64,000 nt of DNA. Source: an uncultured Lachnospiraceae bacterium (GTDB taxonomy: Bacteria > Bacillota > Clostridia > Lachnospirales > Lachnospiraceae). The stretch is from NCBI GenBank assembly GCA_902781325.1, contig CACZJD010000001.1:23670-87669 (forward strand), read 5' to 3'. Below, piece by piece: positions 45,548-55,289 of the stretch (position 1 is its first letter; each line of letters starts with the position of its first letter). Under the pieces are notes generated by a model that worked only from the letters and a program-made list of their open reading frames with translations, made no database searches and had not been told where the DNA came from. A program made the translations under genes and the position numbers.

Positions 45548-47743
45548 TTACCAGACCTCCAGCCGGTCCTGCGGCGCAAGGTACATTCCGTCGCCCTTTT
45601 TAACTCCGTACGTATCGTAAAACTCATCAAACTGCTGTACAACACAGTTTACTCTCAGGTATGGCAGCGGATGCGTGTCCTGAGAGAGAACATAATATTC
45701 ACTTCTTGCGGTCGTTATTGTCCGCCAGGTCTGTGCGAATGTTCTGAAGAATTCATCATAATTAAAGTTCTTGTCTTTTTGGGCGATCCTGAGCAGTATT
45801 TTCATTGCCACCAGGTCCGCGATCGCCTCTCCTTCAATCTGGCTGCCCACACAGTAAACATCCATGAAGGGCTCGATATTGTCATAGTAGGCCGCCAGTT
45901 TATCCGCCCTCGTGGAAAAGGCTGCCTGATCCTGCTCCGTCCACCAGTTCCTCAGATTGCCTTTTTCATCGAACTGGCATCCGGTGGTGTCAAATGCATG
46001 GGAGATCTCATGGGCGATCGTGTCTCCTACATTTGCAAAGAGCTCTTCTCTGCTCATATTCGGATCATACAGTGTTCCTCCGAGGATCCCGCCGCACAAA
46101 GTGATCGAATTCTGTGAGGGATCATAGAAGGCGTTGACCTGCTGGACGCGTGAAGTCCACAAATCTCTGTCGACCTTCTGATTGATCCTTGACTTCATCC
46201 TTTCCACCCAGTAAGCACCGACTTCGTCCTGAGCCGAAATTAGATTTCCTCCCTCTGAAGATCCGGCAAAATTCAGTCCCGCGTCATCCTCCCATTTGTC
46301 AGGCTTGGCGATGCGAAGAGCCAGGCTGTCAAGTTTTTTGATCGCCTCTTTGCGGGTCTCTTCCGTCAGGAAAGTCTCCTCGCTGAGCATGACCCTGTAC
46401 TCATCCATGATCTCTTTGGTGATATCGGTCACTTCATTTTTAGTCTCATCACTCACATATTTTTCAGAATAAAGTCTCCCGAGCTGTGTCGGCAGGAAAT
46501 CATCTACCGCGTCCGTCGCAGACTTTTTATCAGATTTGGTTCCCACTGCTCCGCTGATGTCGTTGATGACCTTATAATAAAGATCATAGGTCTCTCTGTC
46601 CAGCAGTGTCGCGTAGTCCTGTATCGTATAACAGATCAGATAATCTCTCAGGTGTCCGACATATTCTTCTGTATACAGAACGTCCATAGCGGCGATCCAG
46701 TCCGGCTGGGTCAAAATATAACTGTCAGAATTCTCCGCGCCGTATGCTTCGAGAATACTTCGGATCGGGAAGTCGCCTGCCTCTGCCTCAAGTTCTTCGA
46801 GTGTTCTCGGGTTGTTCTCCCTGACTACAGCGTCCCTGGCGCTCTCCTCCTCTGTTGTCATAATGTATTCGGAGATATCCTTTTCAAAGGCAAAACAGCT
46901 CTTCAATACTTCTGTCGCTTCTTCATCGGAGTATCCCAGTTCCACAAGGATATGTCGGATCACTTCGTTGTAATAGGGCTCAGACAGCGCGTCGCTCTCT
47001 TCCATATATCCATAGTACATAGAATCCCCGAAGATCAGATCCACAGGCATTACATATACCGCATAGTAGTCAGCGTTATTCCAGTCCATGCTCACTTCAC
47101 ACTGCGCAAGTTCTGTAGCTGAGATCACAGTCCGGGGCATGCTCAGATAGGCGGTGAGGTCATCGAGATTCTCCACTTCCATCAGGGGATCGAGGAGTTC
47201 TTTCAGTGCCTGCACGCCCAGTTCATTGCGCGCGTCCCAGTCCAGCCACATCGTGTAGTATTTCTGCACGAGTTCCTGATCGTGGATCAGTTCCGGATCC
47301 GTCTCCTTTTCAGGATTTTCAAGAATATCCATAAGCTGGCTGTCGACCTGCAGTGCTCTCTCCGTGATCGGGTCATAACTGGAATAGCCGTCCGGAATAG
47401 TTGTGTTGACCATCCAGTCCCTGTTCACATGAAGGTGGAAATCATCTTTGGCGTCTGCCTCGCCGACCTGTTTCACCCATTCCTGTACATCGGAATTGAC
47501 CCAGGAGGCATAATCCGTTTCGAACAGCCCTCCGCTCTCTCCGGGTTCTCCGGATTCCTGCGGCTCTCCGGATTCCTGCGGTTCTCCGGATTCCTGCGGT
47601 TCCCCCGACTCCTGCGGTTGTCCCGATACCTGAGGTTCTCCGGATTCCTGCGGATTTCCGGGCTTCTGTACGCAGCCTGTCATATTGAACACCGTGATCA
47701 GAGCTAGTGCGATTGCCAGGCTCTTTTTGTATATTCTTTTCAC
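45548..47743 (-). CDS. M13 family metallopeptidase lipoprotein
   Basis: 731 residues from a GTG start (GGAGG upstream). Lipobox NMTGCVQKP, then a tandem SGEPQE repeat linker (about 30-65), then a neprilysin/PepO-type peptidase. Zinc site HEISH in DTIAHEISHAFDTTGCQFDEKGNL (Glu catalytic), the second motif EGEAIADLVAM provides the third ligand, and NAFYDPSQNSITLCGGIL is the substrate-binding segment. Secreted and lipid-anchored, probably cuts peptides outside the cell. Confidence 0.93.
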   Translation of the reverse strand: MKRIYKKSLAIALALITVFNMTGCVQKPGNPQESGEPQVSGQPQESGEPQESGEPQESGEPQESGEPGESGGLFETDYASWVNSDVQEWVKQVGEADAKDDFHLHVNRDWMVNTTIPDGYSSYDPITERALQVDSQLMDILENPEKETDPELIHDQELVQKYYTMWLDWDARNELGVQALKELLDPLMEVENLDDLTAYLSMPRTVISATELAQCEVSMDWNNADYYAVYVMPVDLIFGDSMYYGYMEESDALSEPYYNEVIRHILVELGYSDEEATEVLKSCFAFEKDISEYIMTTEEESARDAVVRENNPRTLEELEAEAGDFPIRSILEAYGAENSDSYILTQPDWIAAMDVLYTEEYVGHLRDYLICYTIQDYATLLDRETYDLYYKVINDISGAVGTKSDKKSATDAVDDFLPTQLGRLYSEKYVSDETKNEVTDITKEIMDEYRVMLSEETFLTEETRKEAIKKLDSLALRIAKPDKWEDDAGLNFAGSSEGGNLISAQDEVGAYWVERMKSRINQKVDRDLWTSRVQQVNAFYDPSQNSITLCGGILGGTLYDPNMSREELFANVGDTIAHEISHAFDTTGCQFDEKGNLRNWWTEQDQAAFSTRADKLAAYYDNIEPFMDVYCVGSQIEGEAIADLVAMKILLRIAQKDKNFNYDEFFRTFAQTWRTITTARSEYYVLSQDTHPLPYLRVNCVVQQFDEFYDTYGVKKGDGMYLAPQDRLEVW

Positions 47744-47781
47744 TTATTGTCCTCCGTCCTATATTTTGCCGCCATGAAATA

Positions 47782-49725
47782 TCACGCCGTCAGAGCATCG
47801 CTCTTTCCGGTGTAAAGCTGGTAATAGCGGCCTTTCAGTGCCAGCAGCTGCTCGTGATTGCCTCTCTCCACAATACGTCCCTGTTCCAAAACAAGGATCG
47901 TATCACTGTTCTTGATCGTGGACAGCCTGTGGGCAATGACAAAAGTCGTCCTTCCGGACATCAGTTTATCCATGCCGTCCTGTACGATCTTTTCTGTTCT
48001 GGTATCTATGGAACTTGTCGCTTCGTCCAGGATCAGGACGGGCGGATCCGCAATAGCCGCTCTTGCGATCGCAAGGAGCTGTCTCTGCCCCTGGGAGAGA
48101 TTCGCGCCGTCTCCCTTGAGCATCGTGTCATAGCCCTGGGGAAGCCTTTTTATAAAACTGTCCGCGTTGGCAAGTTTCGCAGCCGCCACGATCTCCTCCT
48201 CAGTCGCGTCCAGTTTGCCATACCGGATATTGTCCCGCACCGTCCCTGTGAACAGGTGTGTATCCTGAAGCACGATTCCCAGAGATCTCCTCAGGTCAGC
48301 TTTTTTGATCTTATTGACGTTGATATTATCATATCGGATCTTGCCGTCCTGAATATCGTAGAAGCGGTTGATCAGGTTCGTGATCGTCGTTTTGCCGGCG
48401 CCTGTCGAACCGACCAGTGCCACCTTTTCACCCGGCTTTGCATGGATCACAATGTCGTGAAGCACCATTTTGTCATCCCTGTAGCCGAAATCGACGTGGT
48501 TGAAGGTGACGTCTCCCTCAAGCTTTTGGTAAGTCGTGCTGTGATCCGACTGCTTGTGATAATGCTTCCAGGCCCAGTGCCCTGTATGCTTCTCTGTCTC
48601 GACAATATTGCCGTTCTCATCATATTCGCAGTTGACCAGCATGACGTATCCGTCATCAGTCTCCGGTTTTTCGTCAAGAAGTTTGAAGACGCGCTCCGCG
48701 CCCGCCAGAGCCATGATGATACTGTTGAACTGCATGCTGACCTGGTTGATGGGCATACTGAAACTCTTGTTGAAAGTCAGGAAACTTGCCAGACCGCCGA
48801 CCGTAAAGCCCGCGTAAGAATTAAGGGCGAGAAGGCCTCCCACGAGCGCTACGATCACGTAGTTGGCATTTCCCATCTGACCATTGACGGGGCCGATCAT
48901 ATTTGCAAAGGCGTTTGCCTTAAAAGCGCTCTGGTAGAGTTCTTCATTGAGTTCATCGAAAGTCTTTATCGACTCTTCTTCGTGGCAGAATACTTTGACT
49001 ACTTTCTGCCCTGTCATAGTCTCCTCGATAAATCCGTTCAATTTGCCGAGGTTTTTCTGCTGCGCCACGAAATTCCTGCCTGACCGCTTTGTCACCTGCA
49101 TTGTCACAAACAGCATCAGGGCGACCATCGCAAGGGTCAGAATGGTCAGCGGAATGCTCAATATGAGCATCATGGAAAGAATGCTCACGATCGTGATCGC
49201 GCTGTTAAAAAGCTGAGGTATACTCTGGCTGATCATCTGTCTGAGCGTGTCAATATCGTTGGTGTACACAGACATGATATCGCCGTGAGAATGTGTGTCA
49301 AAGTATTTAATGGGGAGAGATTCCATGTGATCAAACAGATCTTCCCTCAGTCTCCTGAGCGTGCCCTGATTGACATGGACCATGATCACCTGCTGCGTGA
49401 AAGCTGCTGCGATGCCGAGCCCGTAAAAACACGCAACTCTTCCCATTGCCGAAAGGAGCGGGCTGTAATCGGGGTTCGGTGTTCCGATCATAGGCGTAAT
49501 GTAAGTGTCGATCAGAGTCCTCGTGAACATTGTGCCCTGAATATTGGCCAGTACTGAGACGACGATACAGATCAGGACTACGATCATTTGAATACCGTAG
49601 TACTTGAACACATAACTCATCACTCTCTTTAAGAGAAGACCAGGATTCTCTACCTTCGGCCGCGGTCTTCCCGCCATCCTTCTTCCGCCCGGTCCCTTAA
49701 ATTCTTTGTTGTTATCTTCTGCCAT
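47782..49725 (-). CDS. ABC exporter half-transporter (catalytically competent partner)
   Basis: 647 residues: six-helix membrane domain (about 30-340) and ATPase (about 390-640). Walker A GSTGAGKTTI, Walker B LILDEATSSIDT with catalytic Glu, H-loop IAHRLST. The signature is LSQGQ instead of LSGGQ. With the next gene it forms a heterodimeric multidrug/lipid-type exporter (LmrCD/BmrCD-like). An insert of about 45 residues with His and Glu lies between domains. Confidence 0.9.
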   Translation of the reverse strand: MAEDNNKEFKGPGGRRMAGRPRPKVENPGLLLKRVMSYVFKYYGIQMIVVLICIVVSVLANIQGTMFTRTLIDTYITPMIGTPNPDYSPLLSAMGRVACFYGLGIAAAFTQQVIMVHVNQGTLRRLREDLFDHMESLPIKYFDTHSHGDIMSVYTNDIDTLRQMISQSIPQLFNSAITIVSILSMMLILSIPLTILTLAMVALMLFVTMQVTKRSGRNFVAQQKNLGKLNGFIEETMTGQKVVKVFCHEEESIKTFDELNEELYQSAFKANAFANMIGPVNGQMGNANYVIVALVGGLLALNSYAGFTVGGLASFLTFNKSFSMPINQVSMQFNSIIMALAGAERVFKLLDEKPETDDGYVMLVNCEYDENGNIVETEKHTGHWAWKHYHKQSDHSTTYQKLEGDVTFNHVDFGYRDDKMVLHDIVIHAKPGEKVALVGSTGAGKTTITNLINRFYDIQDGKIRYDNINVNKIKKADLRRSLGIVLQDTHLFTGTVRDNIRYGKLDATEEEIVAAAKLANADSFIKRLPQGYDTMLKGDGANLSQGQRQLLAIARAAIADPPVLILDEATSSIDTRTEKIVQDGMDKLMSGRTTFVIAHRLSTIKNSDTILVLEQGRIVERGNHEQLLALKGRYYQLYTGKSDALTA

Positions 49726-49749
49726 GTTCTATGTCCTCCCCGGAATCCG

Positions 49750-51495
49750 TCACTCTTTTTTGTCGAAGTCCGCGTCCGCGCCTCCGACCTGGGACTCATA
49801 GACCTCCCTGTAGATCATATTGTCCGCCAGGAGCTGCTCGTGGGTTCCGACTCCGTTGATCCGGCCGTCATCCATGACAACGATCCTGTCGCAGTCTTTT
49901 ACGCTGGAAATACGCTGTGCGATGATCAGTTTGGTCGTGCCGGGAATTTCCTCCCGGAAAGCCTTTCTGATCTTTGCGTCTGTTGCAGTGTCCACAGCGC
50001 TGGTGCTGTCATCCAGAATCAGTATTTTGGGCTTTTTGAGCAGTGCCCTCGCGATACAGAGCCTCTGTCTCTGTCCGCCGGATACATTAGTGCCTCCCTG
50101 TTCGATCCAGGTATTGTAGCCCTCAGGCATTTTTCGGATAAATTCATCTGCGCAGGCCATTTTACATACTCTCACGCACTCTTCTTCCGAGGCGTCTTTG
50201 TCTCCCCACCTCAGATTGTCAAGTATCGTGCCGCTGAACAAGACGTTTTTCTGAAGGACGACAGAAACCTGATTTCTCAGCGATTCAATATCGTAGCTGC
50301 GGACATCGTTTCCTCCCACAAGGACTCTGCCCTGTGTCACATCATAGAGACGGCTGATCAGATTGACCAGTGATGATTTTGCGCTGCCGGTGCCGCCGAT
50401 GATTCCAATACTCTCACCTGATTTTATATCCAGACAAATATCTTTGAGCACAGGGTCACCGGTACCGGGCCTATAGGAAAAGTCCACGTCCTCAAAGCGT
50501 ATACTCCCGTCCGGAACCTCCATGATCGGATCCTCAGGATTCTGCAGATCACTCTTTTCATTGATGACTTCTACTATTCTTTTCGCGCTGGCCTGGGACA
50601 TGGTGATCATTACAAAGACAACGGACAGCATCATAAGACTCATGAGGATATTCATGCAGTACGCAAGAAGGCTCATCAGTTCGCCGGTGCCCAGTTCATT
50701 GCTGATGATTAAATGGGCGCCGAACCAGCTGATCAGCAGAATACATCCGTATACGACCGTCATCATGAACGGCATGACTCCGGCGATATTCATCTCTGCC
50801 TTGATGAACATTTCATAAATATTGCCTGCGGCTCTATGGAATTTGCTGATCTCATAGTCTTCGCGCACATAGGCTTTTACGACACGGATCGACGAGACGT
50901 TTTCCTGGACGCTGTTGTTGAGATCATCATATCTTCTGAAGACCTGCTGGAAGTATCTGGTCGCTCTGCGCATGACAAAAGACATGACGATCGCAAGGAG
51001 CAGAACGGCTCCAAGATAGATCCTCGCCAGTCTCGGGCTGATGATAAAGGACATGACCATCGCGATGATCATGGAGGCAGGTGCCCTCATCGCCATTCTC
51101 AGGATCATCTGATAAGCGTTCTGTATGTTGGTAACATCCGTTGTAAGCCTGGTGACAAGACTTGAAGAGGAGAACTTGTCGATGCTTGAAAAAGAGAACG
51201 TCTGGATATTGTCATGCATCGCCTTTCTGAGATTTCTGGCAAATCCTGCTGATGCTTTCGCCCCGAAAACACCTCCGAGAATACCGAAAGCAAGTCCGAG
51301 CAGTGCAACTGCAAGCATGATCAGACCGGTCCTGACAATATAGTTCATATCTGATCCACCGATCCCGATATCGACGATCCTTCCCATAAGCACCGGAATG
51401 ATCATCTCGCATATGACCTCGCCGATCATACACAGGGGCGTCAGTATGGACGGAGTCTTAAACTCCTTTACCTGCGCAAGAAGTGTCTTTAACAT
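49750..51495 (-). CDS. ABC exporter half-transporter (degenerate-site partner)
   Basis: 581 residues, six-helix membrane domain and ATPase. Walker A reads GGTGSAKSSL (Ala in the usual GKS glycine position), signature NVSGGQRQR intact, Walker B LILDDSTSAVDT has Asp where the catalytic Glu should be. Such asymmetry is normal for heterodimeric exporters and fits pairing with the gene 24 bases downstream. Substrate unknown. Confidence 0.9.
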   Translation of the reverse strand: MLKTLLAQVKEFKTPSILTPLCMIGEVICEMIIPVLMGRIVDIGIGGSDMNYIVRTGLIMLAVALLGLAFGILGGVFGAKASAGFARNLRKAMHDNIQTFSFSSIDKFSSSSLVTRLTTDVTNIQNAYQMILRMAMRAPASMIIAMVMSFIISPRLARIYLGAVLLLAIVMSFVMRRATRYFQQVFRRYDDLNNSVQENVSSIRVVKAYVREDYEISKFHRAAGNIYEMFIKAEMNIAGVMPFMMTVVYGCILLISWFGAHLIISNELGTGELMSLLAYCMNILMSLMMLSVVFVMITMSQASAKRIVEVINEKSDLQNPEDPIMEVPDGSIRFEDVDFSYRPGTGDPVLKDICLDIKSGESIGIIGGTGSAKSSLVNLISRLYDVTQGRVLVGGNDVRSYDIESLRNQVSVVLQKNVLFSGTILDNLRWGDKDASEEECVRVCKMACADEFIRKMPEGYNTWIEQGGTNVSGGQRQRLCIARALLKKPKILILDDSTSAVDTATDAKIRKAFREEIPGTTKLIIAQRISSVKDCDRIVVMDDGRINGVGTHEQLLADNMIYREVYESQVGGADADFDKKE

Positions 51496-51553
51496 AATTG
51501 ATCCTCTCTAAACAGTACAGCTTCTTTTCTTTGGATTCCGAAGGCCTGCCCTT

Positions 51554-51769
51554 TTATTTTTCCGGCGGAGGCCCGTACACTACGTTGTTGAAGTTTTCAT
51601 CGACGTCAAACTTCTCGAAATCCCTGATCGTCGTAGCTTCCTGCGCAGTTGCGGAATTAGTGCTGTCCTCTCCCGAATTCGCGCTCTGGTTAGGACTGCA
51701 TCCGCCGATCGTCAGAGCTGCCGCAACTGCCGTAGTGCCGAGCAGTATCCTGCCTTTTAGTCTTTTCAT
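51554..51769 (-). CDS. Small lipoprotein ending in VYGPPPEK
   Basis: 71 residues from ATG 51769 (GGAGAA upstream); an upstream ATG overlaps the FtsX stop (ATGA). Signal peptide RLKGRILLGTTAVAAALTIGGC, then a Ser/Asn/Thr-rich stretch and the end KFDVDENFNNVVYGPPPEK. Follows the FtsX-like gene directly, so it is probably part of that transport operon. Function unknown. Confidence 0.65.
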   Translation of the reverse strand: MKRLKGRILLGTTAVAAALTIGGCSPNQSANSGEDSTNSATAQEATTIRDFEKFDVDENFNNVVYGPPPEK

Positions 51770-51801
51770 AAAAACAATTTCTCCATTACTGTATTCTGTG
51801 A

Positions 51802-54399
51802 TCATTCCACTGATTTAAGTGATTCTATCATATCAATATCCCTTATCGTAAAATACGATATGAAATTCACTGACAGAGAAAAGACAAATGTCAGAAGTGC
51901 CGCAAGAATAAAACTTCTTGTATGAACGCTTCTGCCAAACATCAGATAATCCACTTCTATCGTCCTGATCAGCCAGCTGTGAAGCCACTGTCCCATAAAC
52001 AGACCGATCAGTGTGCCGATCAATGTAAGAATCCCGTTTTCTCTGTAAACGTAGGAAGCTGTCTCCCCGTCATAAAACCCCAGAACCTTGAGCGTTGCCA
52101 GTTCTCTGATCCTCTCTGTCACATTTATGTTCGTGAGGTTAAACAGGACAAGGAAAGCAAGGAGCGCAGCGGCTGCGATTATGATCACTATGATCACATT
52201 TATGCTTCTGATGCTGCTCTCAAATCGGGTCCTCATCTGATCGATACGATTATAGGAGATAGCCCCGTCAATTGCAATCAGCTTTCCGGCTGCCTCGTCT
52301 TCCTCAGTTCCGTCCCTGAGCTGCAGCAGGATCGTATTGCAGGCCGGCCATTCTCCCGTAATCTTTTTCCAGCATTTTCTCGTCATGTATACATAATGAT
52401 TGACGTAATTTTCAGTGATATCTGAAATGACAGCTGTAAATTCCTCCTCATCCGCGTTTCTGAGAGTCACTTCGCTCCCTACGTTAACCTTTAGGATCTC
52501 CGCCATCTTTTCATCAATTATAATACCATCCGGTTTTTGATCGACAGGACCGGCGAAGAGATCCCTGTATTCCTCTGAGATCCCGCCTCCGTGTTCTCTG
52601 TGCCGCAGGTTTATAAAGCCGTCCATCGCGCTCAGATCATCCGCGCACACTACAGAAGCATACTCAACCTTGCCCGAATCCGTCTCCAGATCGAGACTGC
52701 TCTGGAAGCACTCCTGAAATGAACTGATCTCAGGCATCGACTGCAGAGACTGCCTCATCTGCATCTTTTCATCTGCCCGTATTTCGTCTGAAATTCCGAG
52801 AGCCGCGTCATAACATGTGATCTCGTCGAACTGCCATGCCAGGATATCAAAGATCGAATCCCGCAGCCCCAGTCCTGTCACTACTAATGCTGTGCATCCT
52901 CCGATCCCGGCCACCGTCATCCAAAATCTCCGTTTGTATCTGAAAAGATTCCTCATACTCACTTTCTGAATGAAAGAAAGCCGCGACCAGATCGCCGGGA
53001 TCCGTTCCAGCAGGACCCTTTTTCCCGGTTTCGGCGCTCTTGGACGCATGAGATCGGCTGCGTTGGCACTAAGCGTCGTCCGGCACGCGGCAGCGGCAGC
53101 GCCGGCCGTTGCCAGTACTGCGAAGCCAACCGAATATGCCATGACTGCAGAGGAAAACACATACTTCATGGGAGGCAGCAAGTATTCCAGCCCCCACTCA
53201 TAGTAGATGAGCCCGGGGATCGCGAAGATGCCGCAGAGCCATCCGGTCAGCCCGCCTCCGAGACTCGATGCCAGCGCATATCCTATGTATTTGACACCTA
53301 TATCCCGGCCGGAGAAGCCGAGCGCCTTCATGCAGCCGATCTGTGTCCGGTGTTCCTCCACCATTCTTGTCATAGTGGTAAGAGAGCTCAGAGCAGCTAC
53401 CAGAAAAAAAATCATCGGAAATACATCGGCAAGTTTACTCATCCTCTCGGCATCCATGGAAAACTCTCCATAACTCTCCAGAGAGTTTCTGTCGAGTATA
53501 TACCACTTCCCGTTTTCCACCCGGATCGCTTCCAACCCGGCGCTGAAGATCTGTGCCATCATATCTGTGATAGTCGCCTCCGAGATCAGTTGTTCGCGCC
53601 TGATGTCGGCCCTTCTTTTCCCGAGTGGTTTCAGGTATTCGATCAGGTTACCGGTCCCGTCTTCATACTCCTGATCCGCGTAGCAGTTAAGCGGATCCAG
53701 TTCATCTGTCGTGAGGTACACAGATGTGTAATAATCCTGAGTGAAGACCTCCTCAGGCAATGAGACCCAGGCTGTTACAGTGCCGCTGCCTATTGTGGAG
53801 GTGCCCCTTGTCTTCGAGATAAACAATGGGCTGATCGCTATGCCTGACACTCTGAAAGTGTTAACACGCAAAACACTGCTTTCCGCAGTCAGTTTGTCAG
53901 CATCCTCTGTATTAATTGTGATCTGATCCCCGATCCGGATCCCGAGTTTCTCGGCAAGCAGCTGCTCTACAACGCATTCCTCATTATTTTGTGGATAATC
54001 TCCTTCTGTAAGCCGCAGCCGGTTGATCCTTTCCGGAATTGAGATCACAGTCACCGTGTCTTCATCGATCAGCGCGTCAAAATATTTGCTTCCTTCCGCG
54101 TCTGTAATTACGGGAAGGAACTTTCCGTCATCCCTTTCCTTTGGGATCATCTCATTCATGCTCATCAGCGCTTCAATATCATCTTTTGTCAGTCCGAGCG
54201 TTGAGACAATCCTTATGTCCATGAGATTCTGTTCATCATAATAGACGTCGAGTGATTGCTTCATATCGGGCGCAGTCATCCTCAGCCCGCTCAGAAACCC
54301 GACCGCGAGAAAGTTCATTATTAGGAGAGAGACGAATTTCTTCTTTGTATGCAGGATCTCTCTGACTGCATCAGTCAACAGCAGGTTTCTTTTTCCCAT
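51802..54399 (-). CDS. FtsX-like ABC permease
   Basis: 865 residues from ATG 54399 (a GTG two codons earlier is possible). MacB/FtsX type: N-terminal helix, a large extracellular part (about 45-330), membrane segments about 335-450, a second extracellular part (about 490-725) and three C-terminal membrane segments (DLxxLRVIxxxxL-like ends). Contains ITVNINVTERIRELATLKVLGFYDGE. Encoded with an LolD/MacB-type ATPase (19 bases away) and a small lipoprotein. May export lipid or peptide, or act as envelope sensor-type efflux. Confidence 0.9.
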   Translation of the reverse strand: MGKRNLLLTDAVREILHTKKKFVSLLIMNFLAVGFLSGLRMTAPDMKQSLDVYYDEQNLMDIRIVSTLGLTKDDIEALMSMNEMIPKERDDGKFLPVITDAEGSKYFDALIDEDTVTVISIPERINRLRLTEGDYPQNNEECVVEQLLAEKLGIRIGDQITINTEDADKLTAESSVLRVNTFRVSGIAISPLFISKTRGTSTIGSGTVTAWVSLPEEVFTQDYYTSVYLTTDELDPLNCYADQEYEDGTGNLIEYLKPLGKRRADIRREQLISEATITDMMAQIFSAGLEAIRVENGKWYILDRNSLESYGEFSMDAERMSKLADVFPMIFFLVAALSSLTTMTRMVEEHRTQIGCMKALGFSGRDIGVKYIGYALASSLGGGLTGWLCGIFAIPGLIYYEWGLEYLLPPMKYVFSSAVMAYSVGFAVLATAGAAAAACRTTLSANAADLMRPRAPKPGKRVLLERIPAIWSRLSFIQKVSMRNLFRYKRRFWMTVAGIGGCTALVVTGLGLRDSIFDILAWQFDEITCYDAALGISDEIRADEKMQMRQSLQSMPEISSFQECFQSSLDLETDSGKVEYASVVCADDLSAMDGFINLRHREHGGGISEEYRDLFAGPVDQKPDGIIIDEKMAEILKVNVGSEVTLRNADEEEFTAVISDITENYVNHYVYMTRKCWKKITGEWPACNTILLQLRDGTEEDEAAGKLIAIDGAISYNRIDQMRTRFESSIRSINVIIVIIIAAAALLAFLVLFNLTNINVTERIRELATLKVLGFYDGETASYVYRENGILTLIGTLIGLFMGQWLHSWLIRTIEVDYLMFGRSVHTRSFILAALLTFVFSLSVNFISYFTIRDIDMIESLKSVE

Positions 54400-54417
54400 T
54401 GCCACTTCTCTCTCAAG

Positions 54418-55125
54418 TCACCATTCAATATCTTCCACAGGGAGCGGCTTTTCGTTGATCACTGTCTTCTCAACCTTTCCGTTGCGTATATGAATAACTT
54501 TATCAGCCATTGGGGTAAGCGCGAGGTTATGCGTGATCACAATGACTGTCATTTTCCTGTCGCGGCATGTCTTCTGCAGCAGCGCCAGAATCTGCTTGCC
54601 GGTCACATAGTCCAAAGCTCCTGTGGGTTCGTCGCACAGAAGGAGTTTGGGGTTTTTCGCCAGCGCTCTGGCTATAGCAACGCGCTGCTGTTCTCCGCCC
54701 GAGAGCTGGGAAGGAAAGTTATTGATTCTCTCCTCAAGCCCCACCTCCTGCATCACCGTTTTTGCATCAAGAGGATTTCTGCAGATCTGGGAGGCCAGTT
54801 CCACATTCTCAAGGGCTGTCAGATTCTGTACGAGATTATAGAACTGAAATACAAATCCGATATCATACCTTCTGTACTCTGTCAGCTGCCGGGAACTGCT
54901 TCTGCTCACCTCCCTGTCATCGACAATGATCCTTCCGCCTGTACAGCTGTCCATACCGCCCAGCATGTTCAGGATCGTCGTCTTGCCTGCTCCGCTCGGG
55001 CCTACGATCACCGTAAACTCGCCTTTATCAATTGTAAAATCAGCGCCGTTAACAGCCCTGATCTCCACTTCTCCCATGCGATAGACCTTCGCAACATTTT
55101 CAAACACAATAAAAGGTTTGCTCAT
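54418..55125 (-). CDS. ABC ATPase of FtsX-like transporter
   Basis: 235 residues. Walker [16 protein letters not shown]-loop VFQFYNLV, signature [33 protein letters not shown]-loop [14 protein letters not shown]. MacB/LolD subfamily. Start at 55125 ([15 protein letters not shown]); the longer TTG start would add seven untypical residues. Partner permease follows. Confidence 0.93.
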   Translation of the reverse strand: MSKPFIVFENVAKVYRMGEVEIRAVNGADFTIDKGEFTVIVGPSGAGKTTILNMLGGMDSCTGGRIIVDDREVSRSSSRQLTEYRRYDIGFVFQFYNLVQNLTALENVELASQICRNPLDAKTVMQEVGLEERINNFPSQLSGGEQQRVAIARALAKNPKLLLCDEPTGALDYVTGKQILALLQKTCRDRKMTVIVITHNLALTPMADKVIHIRNGKVEKTVINEKPLPVEDIEW

Positions 55126-55225
55126 AACTGGACGCCCCGGTTTCAAATAAGATCCAACAGTACCCTCATGTTATCATTTAATTATAACAGAAACACTATC
55201 TAAAATCTTCCACTTACACAGAAAA

Positions 55226-55249
55226 CGCCCCGGACCAAAGTCCGGAGCG
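55226..55249 (-). terminator. Terminator after PBP1A
   Basis: Minus strand CGCTCCGGAC, loop TTTG, GTCCGGGGCG then TTTTC; 40 bases after the stop at 55290. Confidence 0.8.
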
Positions 55250-55289
55250 TTTACACTCATCGTTGGATTCCTGAATATACCGTAATCTG

